Shown here piece after piece: positions 12,573 through 12,682 of a stretch of 12,682 nt of DNA. The first letter of the stretch is position 1, and each line of letters begins with the position of its first letter. Both the position numbers and the translations under genes were made by a program. Below the pieces are notes generated by a model. That model saw only the letters and a program-made list of their open reading frames with translations, was not told the origin of the DNA and made no database searches. Source of the DNA: Christensenella sp. UBA6406 (lineage in GTDB: Bacteria; Bacillota; Clostridia; Christensenellales; UBA1242); the NCBI GenBank assembly GCA_002438625.1, contig DJPS01000029.1, forward strand, positions 1-12,682, given 5' to 3'.

Positions 12573-12682
12573 AAAGTTATCCACAAAACAGAAAAAAGTG
12601 TGGATAACTTTTTTCTTTTCATAAAAATAAATCTAAAAGATTAACAAACAAAATACATAAATTTGTTTAAAATTAGTTAAAA
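12573..12682 (+). repeat. Intergenic repeat, copy B: inverted pair of perfect DnaA boxes plus AT-rich tail
   Basis: It has the same design and orientation as copy A at 1571-1680: a 13-bp stem (12573-12585 with 12599-12611) holding TTATCCACA (12577-12585) and TGTGGATAA (12599-12607), a 13-nt loop of different sequence, and the AT-rich tail starting ATACATAAATTT at 12653. The box-to-tail distance differs from copy A by one base. It lies about 110 bases upstream of the DUF362 gene start and may extend past the window edge. Confidence 0.85.

Overview
The window is about 12.7 kb of very AT-rich bacterial chromosome: gene spacers are often below 20% G+C and codons favour A/T endings. Strong AGGAG ribosome sites, sigma-A type promoters (several with an extended TGn -10), the priA-def-fmt-rlmN-rsgA-rpe gene order and a SCIFF peptide/maturase pair all point to a low-GC Firmicute of the class Clostridia, probably an uncultured gut-type lineage. 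No rRNA, tRNA, CRISPR array, transposase or phage gene is visible.

Layout, plus strand. Positions 2-598 hold the 3' end of an unrecognised gene with an acidic low-complexity linker. Positions 814-1365 are ppa (inorganic pyrophosphatase). A gene-free kilobase (1366-2375) follows. It contains a hairpin repeat built from two inverted perfect DnaA-box sequences (1571-1680) and a strikingly GC-rich island (about 1742-2072; 63% G+C over 1801-2040 by direct count, against 12-17% just upstream). The island folds into nested helices and ends in a 73-nt four-way-junction fold plus a T-run, which is best explained as an unrecognised structured RNA. Next comes a housekeeping cluster: priA (replication restart), def and fmt (removal and addition of the N-terminal formyl group), rlmN (23S rRNA/tRNA methylation), rsgA (30S maturation GTPase) and rpe (pentose phosphate). 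The cluster ends at a strong hairpin terminator (9157-9240). The rsmB and prpC/prkC genes often found in this cluster are absent.

Layout, minus strand. From right to left these are a DUF362 protein with a C-terminal two-[4Fe-4S] ferredoxin domain (12464-11250), a 48-residue SCIFF ranthipeptide precursor (11158-11012, scfA) and its radical SAM/SPASM maturase (10902-9436, scfB). scfA has a perfect consensus promoter (TTGACA-17-TATAAT). A hairpin with a T-run separates it from scfB, which suggests abundant peptide and less enzyme. The peptide carries a seventh cysteine and the maturase an unusual Asn/Gln-rich, cysteine-ended tail. A tiny cysteine-ended ORF (9309-9407, plus strand) faces scfB tail to tail.

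A second copy of the inverted DnaA-box repeat lies at the right edge (12573-12682), in the same orientation as the first, 11 kb away. The items most worth following up are the GC-rich structured-RNA candidate, the DnaA-box repeat, and the SCIFF locus with its cysteine extras.
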